The notes under the pieces: generated by a model
What the model was told of the DNA's origin: nothing
Database searches by the model: none
The model's input: the letters and a program-made list of their open reading frames with translations, nothing else
Assembly (NCBI GenBank): GCA_964529975.1
Contig: CAZGXW010000002.1
Location: forward strand, 1-64,000
Direction of reading: 5' to 3'
Source of the DNA: JADFMN01 sp964529975
GTDB taxonomy: Bacteria > Armatimonadota > Fimbriimonadia > Fimbriimonadales > Fimbriimonadaceae
DNA length: 64,000 nt
Part shown: positions 44,016 through 52,740 of the stretch, in pieces
How positions within the stretch are numbered: the stretch's first letter is position 1
How the letters are laid out: every line of letters begins with the position of its first letter
Translations under genes and position numbers: made by a program

Positions 44016-44895
44016 GCGGTTCCAGGGAAAGGCGGCGGCGTGGCTTTTGCGACGCATCCAGCGGTGGCTGTTGCGCAAGCCGTACCTCGACGCGCTCGCG
44101 ACGGGCGAGCGGCTCGGGCGTCGCATCTGGCAGTTCGCAAAGCGGCGGCGGTTGACGGGCGAGCGAAACCTGCGGATGGCCTTCCCCGCCATGACCGCCG
44201 AAGAGGCGCACGTCACTTGCCGACGGGTGTTCGAGAACTTCGGTCGGTCTTCCGCCGACTTCTTGATCGGTCTCGACCGTACAAAGGAGCAGATCGAGGA
44301 GACGACGACGATCGAGGGCGTTGAGCACCTCGACGCCGCGCTCGCCAAAGGAAAGGGCGCGATCCTTCTGACCGCCCACTTTGGAAACTGGGAGCGGGTC
44401 GCCGCGTGGATGGTGCTGAGCGGCTACAAACTCGCCGTGATCGCACGGGACGCGGACGACCAGGGCGTGAACGCGCTGGTCAACCAATTGCGGGAGGGGC
44501 CGGGGACCGAGGTGATCTCACGAGGAAAGGCTGCTCGCGCGAGCATCGAACGGTTGCGACGCAACGAGATCGTAGGGATTCTGCCTGACCAGAACGCGAA
44601 CGAGGTGTACATCCCGTTCTTTGGTAAGCCCGCAGGGACGGTGCTCGGCCCCGGCGTGCTTTCGGAGCGGACCGGGGCGACGGTCCAGCCCGTGTTCTGC
44701 CATTACGAGGGAAATGGTCGGTTCCATATCAGGTTCCTGCCGCACGTCGTGGCTGACGAGGGCTACACGACCAAGGGCGAGGGAATGATGCGCGCGATCA
44801 ATCGCTTGCTCGAAAACGTGGTCCGCGAGCACCCGGACCAGTGGCTTTGGTTCCACGACCGATGGCGCAATGCGCGGCGCAAGGGGCTACTTTGA
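43999..44895 (+). CDS. lpxL: Lipid A acyltransferase (LpxL/HtrB family)
   Basis: A 298-aa acyltransferase with the H-x4-E/D catalytic motif LLTAHFGNWE, followed by DQNANEVYIPFFGKPAG and the WLWFHDRW end motif of HtrB/LpxL proteins. It adds a secondary acyl chain to Kdo-lipid A or an equivalent. It overlaps lpxK and the heptosyltransferase gene, so the operon is tightly coupled. Confidence 0.93.
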   Translation: MASSLKRFQGKAAAWLLRRIQRWLLRKPYLDALATGERLGRRIWQFAKRRRLTGERNLRMAFPAMTAEEAHVTCRRVFENFGRSSADFLIGLDRTKEQIEETTTIEGVEHLDAALAKGKGAILLTAHFGNWERVAAWMVLSGYKLAVIARDADDQGVNALVNQLREGPGTEVISRGKAARASIERLRRNEIVGILPDQNANEVYIPFFGKPAGTVLGPGVLSERTGATVQPVFCHYEGNGRFHIRFLPHVVADEGYTTKGEGMMRAINRLLENVVREHPDQWLWFHDRWRNARRKGLL

Positions 44896-45824
44896 GGTTC
44901 TTGATCTCGCGCCTGTCTTCGCTTGGCGATGTCGTGTGCACGCTCCCGGCGGCAGTTGCGCTGAAGTCGTCGTTTCCGGACTGCGAGATCGTGTGGTGCG
45001 TCGACAAGCGGTTTGCAGGGATCGTCGAACTGTGCGCGTCGGTGGACCAGGTGGTCCACGTTCCGAAGGCCGGATCAGAACGCAAGGCGGTCTTGAAAAC
45101 ATTGGGCGAGTTCGATGCGGCGTTCGACCTGCAGGGGCTGCTCAAGAGCGCGTTGGTCGTAGCAGGGGTGCGGGCGAGGCGCAAACTCGGCTACCACTGG
45201 CAGCGCGAGGGCTCTTGGCTGTTCTCGCAGCGGGTGGTGCCCGATCCCACGTCGTTGCACGTGACCGACCAGTATGTGGACGTCGTCCGTGCGTTTGGTG
45301 CGACGTGCGACCGCGCAGAGTTCGGACTGAAGCCGATCGATGAGGACGTCGCAAAGGTGCGCGCGATGCTGCCGGTCGGGCGCGATCTCGTAGTCTGCAA
45401 CGCGGGTGCGGGCTGGGCGACGAAGCGCTGGCCGGCCCACCATTTCGCCCGCCTGGCCGACGACCTGGACGCGTCAGGGTTCCGTGTGGCGTTTCTGGGT
45501 GCGAGCGGCGACCGCGCCGCGTACGAGGAGGTCAAATCGCACGGCGCGGCGAACGCGATCGATCTGGTGGGTAAGACGAACGTGCGCGAACTGGTCTCCC
45601 TGATCTCGTTGGCCAAGGCCCATGTCGGGGGCGACACGGGCAGCACACACATCGCGGCGGCCCTGGGTGTACCCGCAGTCGGGCTGTACTCGATCACTAG
45701 GCCGGAGCGGTCGTGCCCCTATGGGCAACGCGGAAACACCTTGTACGAACCGTTAGGGCTAGACAGGATCGGTCCTGAGAGGGCATTTGAGGCGGTCCGT
45801 GCGGCCATCGGCCAGAATGAATAG
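44892..45824 (+). CDS. Glycosyltransferase family 9 (LPS heptosyltransferase-like)
   Basis: A 310-aa GT9 enzyme: RFLISRLSSLGDVVCTLPAA at the start, VVCNAGAGWATKRWP as the donor-binding loop and GGDTGSTHIAAALGVPAVGL near the end. These add ADP-heptose to LPS inner core. The start is TTG at 44892, inside the lpxL stop (TTGA), with AAGGGG upstream; the longer frame from 44841 runs inside lpxL. The next gene makes an ADP-heptose precursor, which supports the substrate. Confidence 0.92.
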   Translation: MRFLISRLSSLGDVVCTLPAAVALKSSFPDCEIVWCVDKRFAGIVELCASVDQVVHVPKAGSERKAVLKTLGEFDAAFDLQGLLKSALVVAGVRARRKLGYHWQREGSWLFSQRVVPDPTSLHVTDQYVDVVRAFGATCDRAEFGLKPIDEDVAKVRAMLPVGRDLVVCNAGAGWATKRWPAHHFARLADDLDASGFRVAFLGASGDRAAYEEVKSHGAANAIDLVGKTNVRELVSLISLAKAHVGGDTGSTHIAAALGVPAVGLYSITRPERSCPYGQRGNTLYEPLGLDRIGPERAFEAVRAAIGQNE

Positions 45825-46278
45825 CCGGATGGACGTGTGGGCCGAGATCGAGGAAGCGCGCAAGGGGCGGACGGTCGTGTTCACCAACGGAGTGTTCGAC
45901 GTGCTGCACACCGGCCATTTGTCGCTCTTGCTCGCGGCCAAGTCGATGGGCGATGTTCTCGTCGTCGGTCTGAACTCAGACGCGAGCGCGCGACGGCTTG
46001 GCAAAGGGCCGGACAGGCCGATCAACACGCTTTCCGATCGCGCCGCGCTGGTCGGAGCCCTCAAGCCCGTGGACTTCGTCGTGCCGTTCGACGAAGACAC
46101 GCCGATCGAGACGCTAGAGCGGCTGCGGCCGGACGTGCATGTTAAAGGCGGCGACTACGACGCCGACGCTTTGCCCGAGACGCCGACGGTGCGGGCGTAC
46201 GGCGGCCGCGTGGTCATCGTGCCCTTGGTGGCGGGGCGTTCTAGCACGGACACGATTCGGAGGATGGGCAAGGAGTGA
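45817..46278 (+). CDS. rfaE2: D-glycero-beta-D-manno-heptose 1-phosphate adenylyltransferase
   Basis: A 153-aa nucleotidyltransferase equal to the C-terminal domain of HldE: VVFTNGVFDVLHTGHLSLL (HxGH), SDASARRLGKGPDRPIN, and VHVKGGDYDADALPE. It adenylates heptose 1-phosphate to give ADP-heptose; the kinase domain is not here and must be a separate gene. ATG 45817 overlaps the GT9 stop; ATG 45829 is equally possible, neither having a clear ribosome-binding site. Confidence 0.9.
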   Translation: MNSRMDVWAEIEEARKGRTVVFTNGVFDVLHTGHLSLLLAAKSMGDVLVVGLNSDASARRLGKGPDRPINTLSDRAALVGALKPVDFVVPFDEDTPIETLERLRPDVHVKGGDYDADALPETPTVRAYGGRVVIVPLVAGRSSTDTIRRMGKE

Positions 46279-47003
46279 AGGCCTTCGAGGTCGGCAAGGG
46301 CGAGCGCGTGCTGTTCGCGTTCACGCACCCGGACGACGAACTCGCCGTGACCGCGTTCCTGACTCGATTGATGGCGAAGGGCGTACCGGTGCACGTCACG
46401 TGGAGCCATTCGACGGCTGTGCGCGAGGCGGAGTCTCGCGCTGCGCTCGGCTCCATCGGGGTGCCGAACGATGCAATGACGTTCTACGACGCGGCGGACG
46501 GCCACGTGATCGACGCAATCGGCGACCTACGCACGAAGTTCAAGGTCACACTGAAGAAGTTCGCACCCACCCGCGTCGTCACACACGCCTTCGAGCAGGG
46601 CCACATCGACCATGACGCGACGAACCTGCTCGTGAACCTGTGCTTCGACGGTCCGGTGTTCGAGGCGCCGTTCTATCACACGTACCTCACGAAGATGCCT
46701 CGGCTGTACCGCTTCTCGACTCACGAGGGCGAGCAAACAATCGCGCTGACGCCAGAGGAGCGCAAGACGAAGAAGCGATTGGTGACGATGTACCCAAGCC
46801 AGACGGTGCGCCGGAACGTCGTCGTGTACGAACTGGCGCACGCGGTTACGCTGAGACGGCCGCCGCTCTTCCAAGTCGAAAGAATGCGCTTGCAGACGCA
46901 CAAGGACTTCCTGAAGCCTAACCACCCGCACGCGCTTGCGAAGCGCGTCGAGCGGTGTGCGACCTGGCGCCGGTGGGTAGCCGGCGCGAAGAAGCACCTA
47001 TGA
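46275..47003 (+). CDS. PIG-L family deacetylase
   Basis: A 242-aa LmbE/PIG-L protein: the metal-binding FAFTHPDDELAV (HPDDE) at the start and HAFEQGHIDHDATN with the third histidine. Members remove acetyl groups from GlcNAc-containing lipids or thiol precursors. GTG at 46275 overlaps the rfaE2 stop with AAGGA just before it. Being last in an LPS operon, it may modify a core sugar. It converges on the propeller gene with a 6-bp overlap. Confidence 0.9.
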   Translation: MKAFEVGKGERVLFAFTHPDDELAVTAFLTRLMAKGVPVHVTWSHSTAVREAESRAALGSIGVPNDAMTFYDAADGHVIDAIGDLRTKFKVTLKKFAPTRVVTHAFEQGHIDHDATNLLVNLCFDGPVFEAPFYHTYLTKMPRLYRFSTHEGEQTIALTPEERKTKKRLVTMYPSQTVRRNVVVYELAHAVTLRRPPLFQVERMRLQTHKDFLKPNHPHALAKRVERCATWRRWVAGAKKHL

Positions 47004-48542
47004 ACCGGACTTCATGTAAGGGCTGAACTTCGGTTGTCCGAAGTCGCCGGGTCCTGAGAGGTTGCGCTCGCCGGAGCCGTCTGCGTTGATCACAAATATC
47101 TGGCTGTCACCCGAGGGGCCAACCTTGCTGTAGACGATCTTCGACCCGCTAGGATGCCAGTGTGGGTCGTAGATCTGTCCTTGCACAAGCCGGCTTGCCG
47201 CACGAATTCCGCCGTCGAGCGGGACGACCGCGAGTTCGGTGGGTGTGAACATGAGGCGGTTGCTGACGCGGCCCACCGTGACTGCGATCTTCGAGCCGTC
47301 CGGCGAAAACGCCGGGTCGCGCATGGCGAGCGAGTCCTCTGTGCCGAAGACGTGGTCGACGCCCTTGGCCGCCTTGCCCGACTTTGAGTAGAACACGATC
47401 TTGCTGGTGTCACCGACCAGGACTTGGGATAGGGCTGCGTAGAGTTCTTGGAAGGTCGTTGTCGGCGTGCCATTGACGGACGTCACGACGTCGCCGGTCT
47501 GCATCCCCATCGTCGCGCCTGGCGAGCCCGGCGGCACTTGGAGGACGAGCACGCCGTTCACGGTGGAGGGGACCGCGTGTTCGGTCCGCAGTTCGGGCGT
47601 GAGATCGACCAACTGGACTCCCAGGTCGGCGGTGTCTGTGAAGAGGATCAGCGGCGGCGGGACTCGTCCGTCGTCGCCGACCTCAACGACGTACACGGCG
47701 TTACGAAACGGTTTGTAGGCCTTGCCGTTTCGCATCATTTCTTGAGGGACAGCGGCCGGGTCGACGAACTCGAAGCCTTGGATCGAGACCACGGCCCTTC
47801 CGTCCGGAGCGACGTCGAACTGGATGGACTGTCCGGCGAGGATGGGCTGGGGGCCGACCGGGACGTCGCCCAACTGCTCCATGTAGTTGATCACGAAGAT
47901 CTCGTTCGACTCGCCTTGAATGACCGAGTAGATGACCTTGCGGTCTTTGCCCCAGGCCGCCTTCTTGAAACTGGTGCCGATTCTTTCGTAGGCGACCTTC
48001 ATGGCGTCGGCCATGCTTTCTTGTTCGCCGCCCGCACCTTGGAACTCCGTGGGCGGGAGGGTCTGGCGGGTGGACTTGCTGGATTGGTCGAACGTGAACA
48101 CGTTGCCGCCTAGGGTGATCAAAGCGCTGTTGGCCTCGTTTGGCCAGCCCGGAGGGCCGAAGGAGGGGCTGCCCGCGCTGCGGTCGCTGGTGTAACGGTT
48201 CTCGACGGCGTTGGTCGCGAGGTTCCAGCGATAGAGGTTGTTCGACCTGTTCGCCCTGTTGCTGGAGAAGAACACGCGTTGTCCGTCTGGACGCCACACA
48301 GGATCGACGTCTTGTGCGCCTTCTGTGTGGTCCGGGGCGACGCGCTTCTTGCCACTGTCCTCGAACACGACGATCTGGCTGCTGCCGTCTTCGAGGTACT
48401 CGACGGCCGCAACCATGTCGGTGGAGTCGAGGCTGCCACGGTCGGGATCCTTCGTCCATTCGCGGAACCAGCCGTACGCCAAGTACAGCGCGGCGATGGC
48501 GAAAAGGCCGATCACCATTCGGACGACGATCTTGTTCTTCAT
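46998..48542 (-). CDS. PDZ domain embedded in a TolB/PD40-like beta-propeller, membrane anchored
   Basis: A 514-aa protein with an N-terminal membrane anchor (residues 5-25). PD40-like blades appear before and after (DPVWRPDGQRVFFSSNRANR; AFSPDGSKIAVTVG; DPHWHPSGSKIVYSK). Between them lies a PDZ domain (about residues 335-400, GSPGATMGMQTGDVVTSVNG). It resembles Tricorn-like or TolB scaffolds but has no protease. It probably acts as a periplasmic binding platform. It follows fmt by 10 bp and may share its operon. Confidence 0.78.
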   Translation of the reverse strand: MKNKIVVRMVIGLFAIAALYLAYGWFREWTKDPDRGSLDSTDMVAAVEYLEDGSSQIVVFEDSGKKRVAPDHTEGAQDVDPVWRPDGQRVFFSSNRANRSNNLYRWNLATNAVENRYTSDRSAGSPSFGPPGWPNEANSALITLGGNVFTFDQSSKSTRQTLPPTEFQGAGGEQESMADAMKVAYERIGTSFKKAAWGKDRKVIYSVIQGESNEIFVINYMEQLGDVPVGPQPILAGQSIQFDVAPDGRAVVSIQGFEFVDPAAVPQEMMRNGKAYKPFRNAVYVVEVGDDGRVPPPLILFTDTADLGVQLVDLTPELRTEHAVPSTVNGVLVLQVPPGSPGATMGMQTGDVVTSVNGTPTTTFQELYAALSQVLVGDTSKIVFYSKSGKAAKGVDHVFGTEDSLAMRDPAFSPDGSKIAVTVGRVSNRLMFTPTELAVVPLDGGIRAASRLVQGQIYDPHWHPSGSKIVYSKVGPSGDSQIFVINADGSGERNLSGPGDFGQPKFSPYMKSGS

Positions 48543-48552
48543 GGGCAGTTTC

Positions 48553-49464
48553 TCAGGGTTTCAAACAGTCTCCGGGGACGATCCGTGCCCCGTTCGCGTA
48601 GTCCTCACCGGACATGGCCTTGCGGCCCTCTGGCTGGACCGTCTCAAAGACGAGCGATCCAGTAGCGAAGGCTACTTCAAACGGCTTGGTGGCGACCACA
48701 GTTCCCGGGCTGCGCGATGCTTGCCCTGGCTTTGCAGACTTGACTCCGAGCCTACCGTTGGCCGTCGAGACCCAGACTCCCGGATGGGGGGTGAACGCGC
48801 GGAAGCGGTCGTACTCCTCCCTTGCTGGCCGGTCGAAGTCGAGTTCGGCGTCCGCCTTTTCGACTTTCGGTGCGTAAGTTGCTAGGCTTTCGTCCTGCGG
48901 CGTTCGCGGATAGTCGCCCGCGACAAGGCGTGAGATCCACGCTGCGGCGAGGTCTCCCGCCATCTCGGCGAGACGGTCGTGGAGCCGGCCTGCGGTCTCG
49001 TCCGGCGCGATCGGCGTCGAAACCTTGGCGACCATTTCGCCCGTGTCCATGCCGGCGTCCATCTGCATGAGCGTGACGCCTGTCTCGGCGTCGCCGTTGA
49101 GCAGCGCGTACTGGATCGGCGCCGCTCCGCGATACTTGGGCAGGAGGCTTGCGTGAAGATTGAAGCAACCCACGCGCGGTGCAGCGAGCACCGCCTTTGA
49201 GAGGATCTGCCCGTACGAGGCCACGATGAACACGTCAGCATCGAGCGATTCGAGGCGTTCGACAAACTCTGGTGAACGGCTCTTGAGCGGCGTTTCGACG
49301 GGGAGCAGGAGATCGAGCGCAGCACGCTTGACTTCCGAAGGCTTCATCTCCATACCTCGCCCGCTCGGTCTGTCAGGCTGCGTCACGACGAGCACGACGT
49401 CTTGTGCCAATCGCTGGAGCGCGGGCACGGCGAAGGCGCTCGTGCCGAAGTAGACGAGCCTCAC
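48553..49464 (-). CDS. fmt: Methionyl-tRNA formyltransferase
   Basis: A 303-aa Fmt with the formyl-THF site LHASLLPKYRGAAPIQYALL, DAGMDTGEM, and the C-terminal OB-like domain. It formylates initiator Met-tRNA. The start is GTG at 49464 overlapping the def stop (GTGA), so def-fmt are coupled as in most bacteria. Confidence 0.96.
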   Translation of the reverse strand: MRLVYFGTSAFAVPALQRLAQDVVLVVTQPDRPSGRGMEMKPSEVKRAALDLLLPVETPLKSRSPEFVERLESLDADVFIVASYGQILSKAVLAAPRVGCFNLHASLLPKYRGAAPIQYALLNGDAETGVTLMQMDAGMDTGEMVAKVSTPIAPDETAGRLHDRLAEMAGDLAAAWISRLVAGDYPRTPQDESLATYAPKVEKADAELDFDRPAREEYDRFRAFTPHPGVWVSTANGRLGVKSAKPGQASRSPGTVVATKPFEVAFATGSLVFETVQPEGRKAMSGEDYANGARIVPGDCLKP

Positions 49465-49994
49465 TCGGCCCTCTCGGGCTTCTCCGTCGGGTGCTGCCAG
49501 TAGACCGTGGCCGGATCGACCTTTTCGGTGAAGAGCACGCCGTCCAGGTGGTCGATCTCGTGTTGGACAACGCGGGCCGCGAGGCCGTCCATGTCCCAGG
49601 TCGACTCGCGCCCCTTACGATCGAGCCCTTCTACGACGACCACGTTTGCCCGCTCGACGTCGCCGTAGAGCCCTGGGATGCTGAGGCAACCCTCCTCACC
49701 GACCTGCGTTCCGCTGGATTCCGTTATCCGAGGGTTGTAGATCACAATCGGCCTTCCGTCCGTGCAGACGATGATGACCCGCTCGCTTACGCCGATCTGT
49801 GGGGCTGCAAGGCCGATGCCGCGGGCGGCGCGCATGATGCGAACCATGTTCTCCGCAAGGACTTGGTGCCGCTTGGTGATTCGCTCGACTGGCTTGGCCT
49901 GGCCAAGGAGCACGTCTGCGGGAACCTTGACGATGGGATGGTCCTCGTCCGTGACGTAGAGGTACTTGAACTCCTCGGGGACGACGACCTTCAT
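49461..49994 (-). CDS. def: Peptide deformylase
   Basis: A 177-aa PDF with the three signature motifs GIGLAAPQIG, EEGCLSIPG and QHEIDHLDG, giving the Cys and two His that bind iron or nickel. It removes the formyl group from new proteins. A copy of the TTGAACCTG element lies 26 bp upstream in the 41-bp gap after prmC. Confidence 0.96.
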   Translation of the reverse strand: MKVVVPEEFKYLYVTDEDHPIVKVPADVLLGQAKPVERITKRHQVLAENMVRIMRAARGIGLAAPQIGVSERVIIVCTDGRPIVIYNPRITESSGTQVGEEGCLSIPGLYGDVERANVVVVEGLDRKGRESTWDMDGLAARVVQHEIDHLDGVLFTEKVDPATVYWQHPTEKPERAE

Positions 49995-50020
49995 TCGAGC
50001 CTAATTATGACAGCAGAAGG

Positions 50021-50040
50021 CAGGTTCAATTGGGCTCAAA
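50021..50040 (-). promoter_or_regulatory. Tandem TTTGAGCCC / TTGAACCTG elements upstream of def
   Basis: On the minus strand TTTGAGCCCA is followed at once by ATTGAACCTG, then CATAAT after 14 bp. It overlaps the prmC stop, so def could have its own promoter inside the operon. Confidence 0.4.
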
Positions 50041-50860
50041 CTTCGAGCGGCCGGAGCACCATCACCCTCTCGATGCCGATCAAGTCCTTTTCGATCCGCT
50101 CCACGTGCCACCCGGCTTCTTCGAAGACTCTGGCGACCTCGCGGGACATCCCGTCACCGAGTTCTACAAGGAGGGCTCCTCCTGGCCGCAGGAAGGCCGC
50201 TGAGCCCTCTGCGAGGCGGCGGTAGGCGTCCAATCCATCCTGGCCTGCAAAGAGCGCGCTGTGCGGCTCGTGGTCCGTCAACTCGGGATCCAAGATTGCA
50301 CCCACAGCAACATAGGGCGGGTTAGAAACGATCAAATCGAACGGATCTGCGACCAGACCCTCGAAGAGATCGCACTCGTGTGTACGAAGTCGGATCCCGT
50401 GGGCAAAGGCGTTCTCATGTGCGACTGCCAGCGCCCCGGGGCTGATGTCGGATGCCTCGACCTGCCATTCCGGCTTCTCCAGTGCTAGGGTCACTGCGAT
50501 GCAACCAGAGCCTGTCCCCACGTCGAGGACGCGCTCGACGAACGGCATGGAAAGGGCGACTTCGACGAGCGTTTCGGTCTCCTGCCGAGGGATGAGCACA
50601 TCCGGCGTGACCTTGAAGCGACGTCCATAGAACTCGCGCCATCCCAAGATGTAGGCGAGCGGCTCGCGCCTCTCTCGTCTTTCACAAAGGGACTCGATTC
50701 GCCGCGTGTCTTCGATCGGGTCTGAAGTGTGCGCGATCACCCAGGAACGCGCCGCACCCAGAGCGTGCGCAACGAGCATTTGGGCGTCGAGCCTCGGCTC
50801 TGGGACGCCAGCGACCATCAATCGCTGTTCGACCACTGCGACCGCCTCTCCGACCGTCAC
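50036..50860 (-). CDS. prmC: Release factor glutamine methyltransferase
   Basis: A 274-aa class I methyltransferase: helical N-terminal domain (RRERREPLAYILGWREFYG), SAM loop VLDVGTGSGCIAVTLAL, and the catalytic NPPYVA. It methylates the GGQ glutamine of RF1/RF2. The start is GTG at 50860 overlapping the hflX stop (GTGA). The usual partner prfA is not present. Confidence 0.95.
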   Translation of the reverse strand: MTVGEAVAVVEQRLMVAGVPEPRLDAQMLVAHALGAARSWVIAHTSDPIEDTRRIESLCERRERREPLAYILGWREFYGRRFKVTPDVLIPRQETETLVEVALSMPFVERVLDVGTGSGCIAVTLALEKPEWQVEASDISPGALAVAHENAFAHGIRLRTHECDLFEGLVADPFDLIVSNPPYVAVGAILDPELTDHEPHSALFAGQDGLDAYRRLAEGSAAFLRPGGALLVELGDGMSREVARVFEEAGWHVERIEKDLIGIERVMVLRPLEV

Positions 50861-52122
50861 GAGACCGCGTACCTAGCCAGTTTCGCCTGCATCTCGGGCA
50901 CTAACTCGGCCTCCAGATACACGCCTTCGTCGCGGTAGTCCTTCTTCAGGACTCGGCCAAACCGGTAGCAGGCCTCGACCAGCGCGTTTTGATCGTACGG
51001 AACGAGAGCCTTGACCAACGACATCGCACCCTTGCTCGATCTCACGATCGCCTCAAGGAGGTCGGGAATCCCGGCGCCGTCCTTTGCGCTGATCGCCACG
51101 CTGTTGGGCCAGGAGGACACGAGTTCTCGCACGGCCGCCTGGTCTTCGACGGAGTCGATCTTGTTGAAAACGGTCAAGACGGGCACTTCAGCGGCGTCGA
51201 GCGCCTCGATGGTGTCGATGACGGCGTCGACCTGCATCTCCCAGGCCGGGTTGGAGAGATCGACGACGTGCAGGAGTAGGTCGGCGTGCTTGGCCTCTTC
51301 GAGCGTCGCGCGAAAGGCGGCGATGAGTTCGGTGGGGAGGTTGCGGATGAACCCGACCGTGTCGACGAGGAAGAAACTGAACCCGTCCGGCAAATCGATC
51401 TTGCGGGTCGTGGGGTCGAGCGTTGCGAAAGGCATAGCGTCCGCGAGGACACCCGCGTCCGTGAGCCGGTTCATCAGCGTCGACTTTCCTGCGCTGGTGT
51501 ATCCCACGATCGCCACGACAGGGTACGGATGGCGGGCCCGGGCCTCACGCTGGAGCACGCGGTGCTTCTTGATGTCCTCGATCTCGACCTTGAGTTTGGC
51601 GATGCGCTTGTTGACCATGCGGCGGTCGCTCTCCAACTGCGTCTCGCCAGGCCCTCTCATGCCGATGCCGCCGCGCTGGCGCTCGAACTTCGTCCATACG
51701 CTCATCAGGCGTGGGAGCATGTACGTGAGTTGGGCGAGTTCGACCTGCAACTGGCCTTCTCGCGTGATCGCGCGCCGGGCGAAGATGTCGAGGATCAATT
51801 GGGTGCGGTCGATCACACGGTGGCTGATCGCCTCTTCCAGGTTCTTGATCTGCGAACCACTAAGTTCCGCGTCGACGACCACGACGTCGGCGGCGGTCTC
51901 GGCCACGTACGCCTTTAGTTCGTCGACTTTTCCTGGGCCGATGAACGTCGACCTATGGGGTTTGGGCAAACGTTGGCGGACGCTTCCGACGACCTCTCCG
52001 CCCGCTGCCTCGCTCAGTCCTTCGAGCTCGTTCTCAACCGTCTCGTCTTCGCTTGCGTCCTGGTTCACGTAGACCAGGAACAGCCGTTCAACGGGGATCC
52101 TGTGCTCGATAGGCTTCGGCAT
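50857..52122 (-). CDS. hflX: GTPase HflX
   Basis: A 421-aa HflX: the N-terminal domain with the FIGPGKVDELKAYV and RRAITREGQLQVELAQL blocks and the glycine-rich linker GGIGMRGPGETQLE, then the G domain (VGYTSAGKSTLMNRLT, DTVGFIRNLP, NKID). HflX splits stalled 70S ribosomes. It is upstream of prmC, so the operon carries several ribosome-maintenance genes. Confidence 0.96.
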   Translation of the reverse strand: MPKPIEHRIPVERLFLVYVNQDASEDETVENELEGLSEAAGGEVVGSVRQRLPKPHRSTFIGPGKVDELKAYVAETAADVVVVDAELSGSQIKNLEEAISHRVIDRTQLILDIFARRAITREGQLQVELAQLTYMLPRLMSVWTKFERQRGGIGMRGPGETQLESDRRMVNKRIAKLKVEIEDIKKHRVLQREARARHPYPVVAIVGYTSAGKSTLMNRLTDAGVLADAMPFATLDPTTRKIDLPDGFSFFLVDTVGFIRNLPTELIAAFRATLEEAKHADLLLHVVDLSNPAWEMQVDAVIDTIEALDAAEVPVLTVFNKIDSVEDQAAVRELVSSWPNSVAISAKDGAGIPDLLEAIVRSSKGAMSLVKALVPYDQNALVEACYRFGRVLKKDYRDEGVYLEAELVPEMQAKLARYAVS

Positions 52123-52133
52123 GCGCTCCTAGG

Positions 52134-52679
52134 TCAGAACCTGGCTATCCCGAACCGAGCCGCTACCGTCAGACCGTTAAAGGTCAGGCCGTCGTAACTG
52201 CTCCAAAGGTCGTAGCGGACTTCCAGATTGAACCTGCCGTTGAACGTGACGCCGAAGGCGGCGTTCGCGTTCGGCGAGAACACCTTTCCAGACTCGCGTC
52301 CGCTCGTAGTGTCGACGGCGTAGTCGATGTAGGCAAGGCCCGCGCGCGCCGCGAGGTACGGCTCTGTGTCCGCTCCAGGCTTGGAGAACGGAAGGACATA
52401 GCCGATCGATCCGCTAAGGATAAAAACGCGGCTGCCATTGCGGCTTTGTCCGACGGCGTTCCAGTCGTGCGCGATGTTCGAGTCGTTCGGACGGAACACG
52501 CGGATTCGGCTGGCGCCGATGGACCACCAGTTCTCACCAAGTTCGCTTTTCAGGGCCTGACTGGCGGGCATGAACACGCCGACCTGTGGGCCGAAGTATG
52601 CGTCTTGCGCATTTGCCGCGAACGGGAGGGCAGTCGCCAAGAGGCAAGCCGCCAGAGCGATGAGAGGTCGTCGAAGCAT
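52134..52679 (-). CDS. Outer-membrane beta-barrel protein
   Basis: A 181-aa protein with a Sec signal peptide (LIALAACLLATALPFAANA-Q) and about eight amphipathic strands ending in a C-terminal Phe (VAARFGIARF), the BamA recognition signal. It resembles small OmpA/OmpW-like barrels. The start at 52679 gives the signal peptide; upstream codons to 52760 overlap the creatininase gene. Function unknown. Confidence 0.8.
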   Translation of the reverse strand: MLRRPLIALAACLLATALPFAANAQDAYFGPQVGVFMPASQALKSELGENWWSIGASRIRVFRPNDSNIAHDWNAVGQSRNGSRVFILSGSIGYVLPFSKPGADTEPYLAARAGLAYIDYAVDTTSGRESGKVFSPNANAAFGVTFNGRFNLEVRYDLWSSYDGLTFNGLTVAARFGIARF

Positions 52680-52740
52680 GGGGGCATTGTACTTGGGGCG
52701 AGGGGAGGGTCCGGGTTGGTTCGGATCCCTAATCTGGAAC

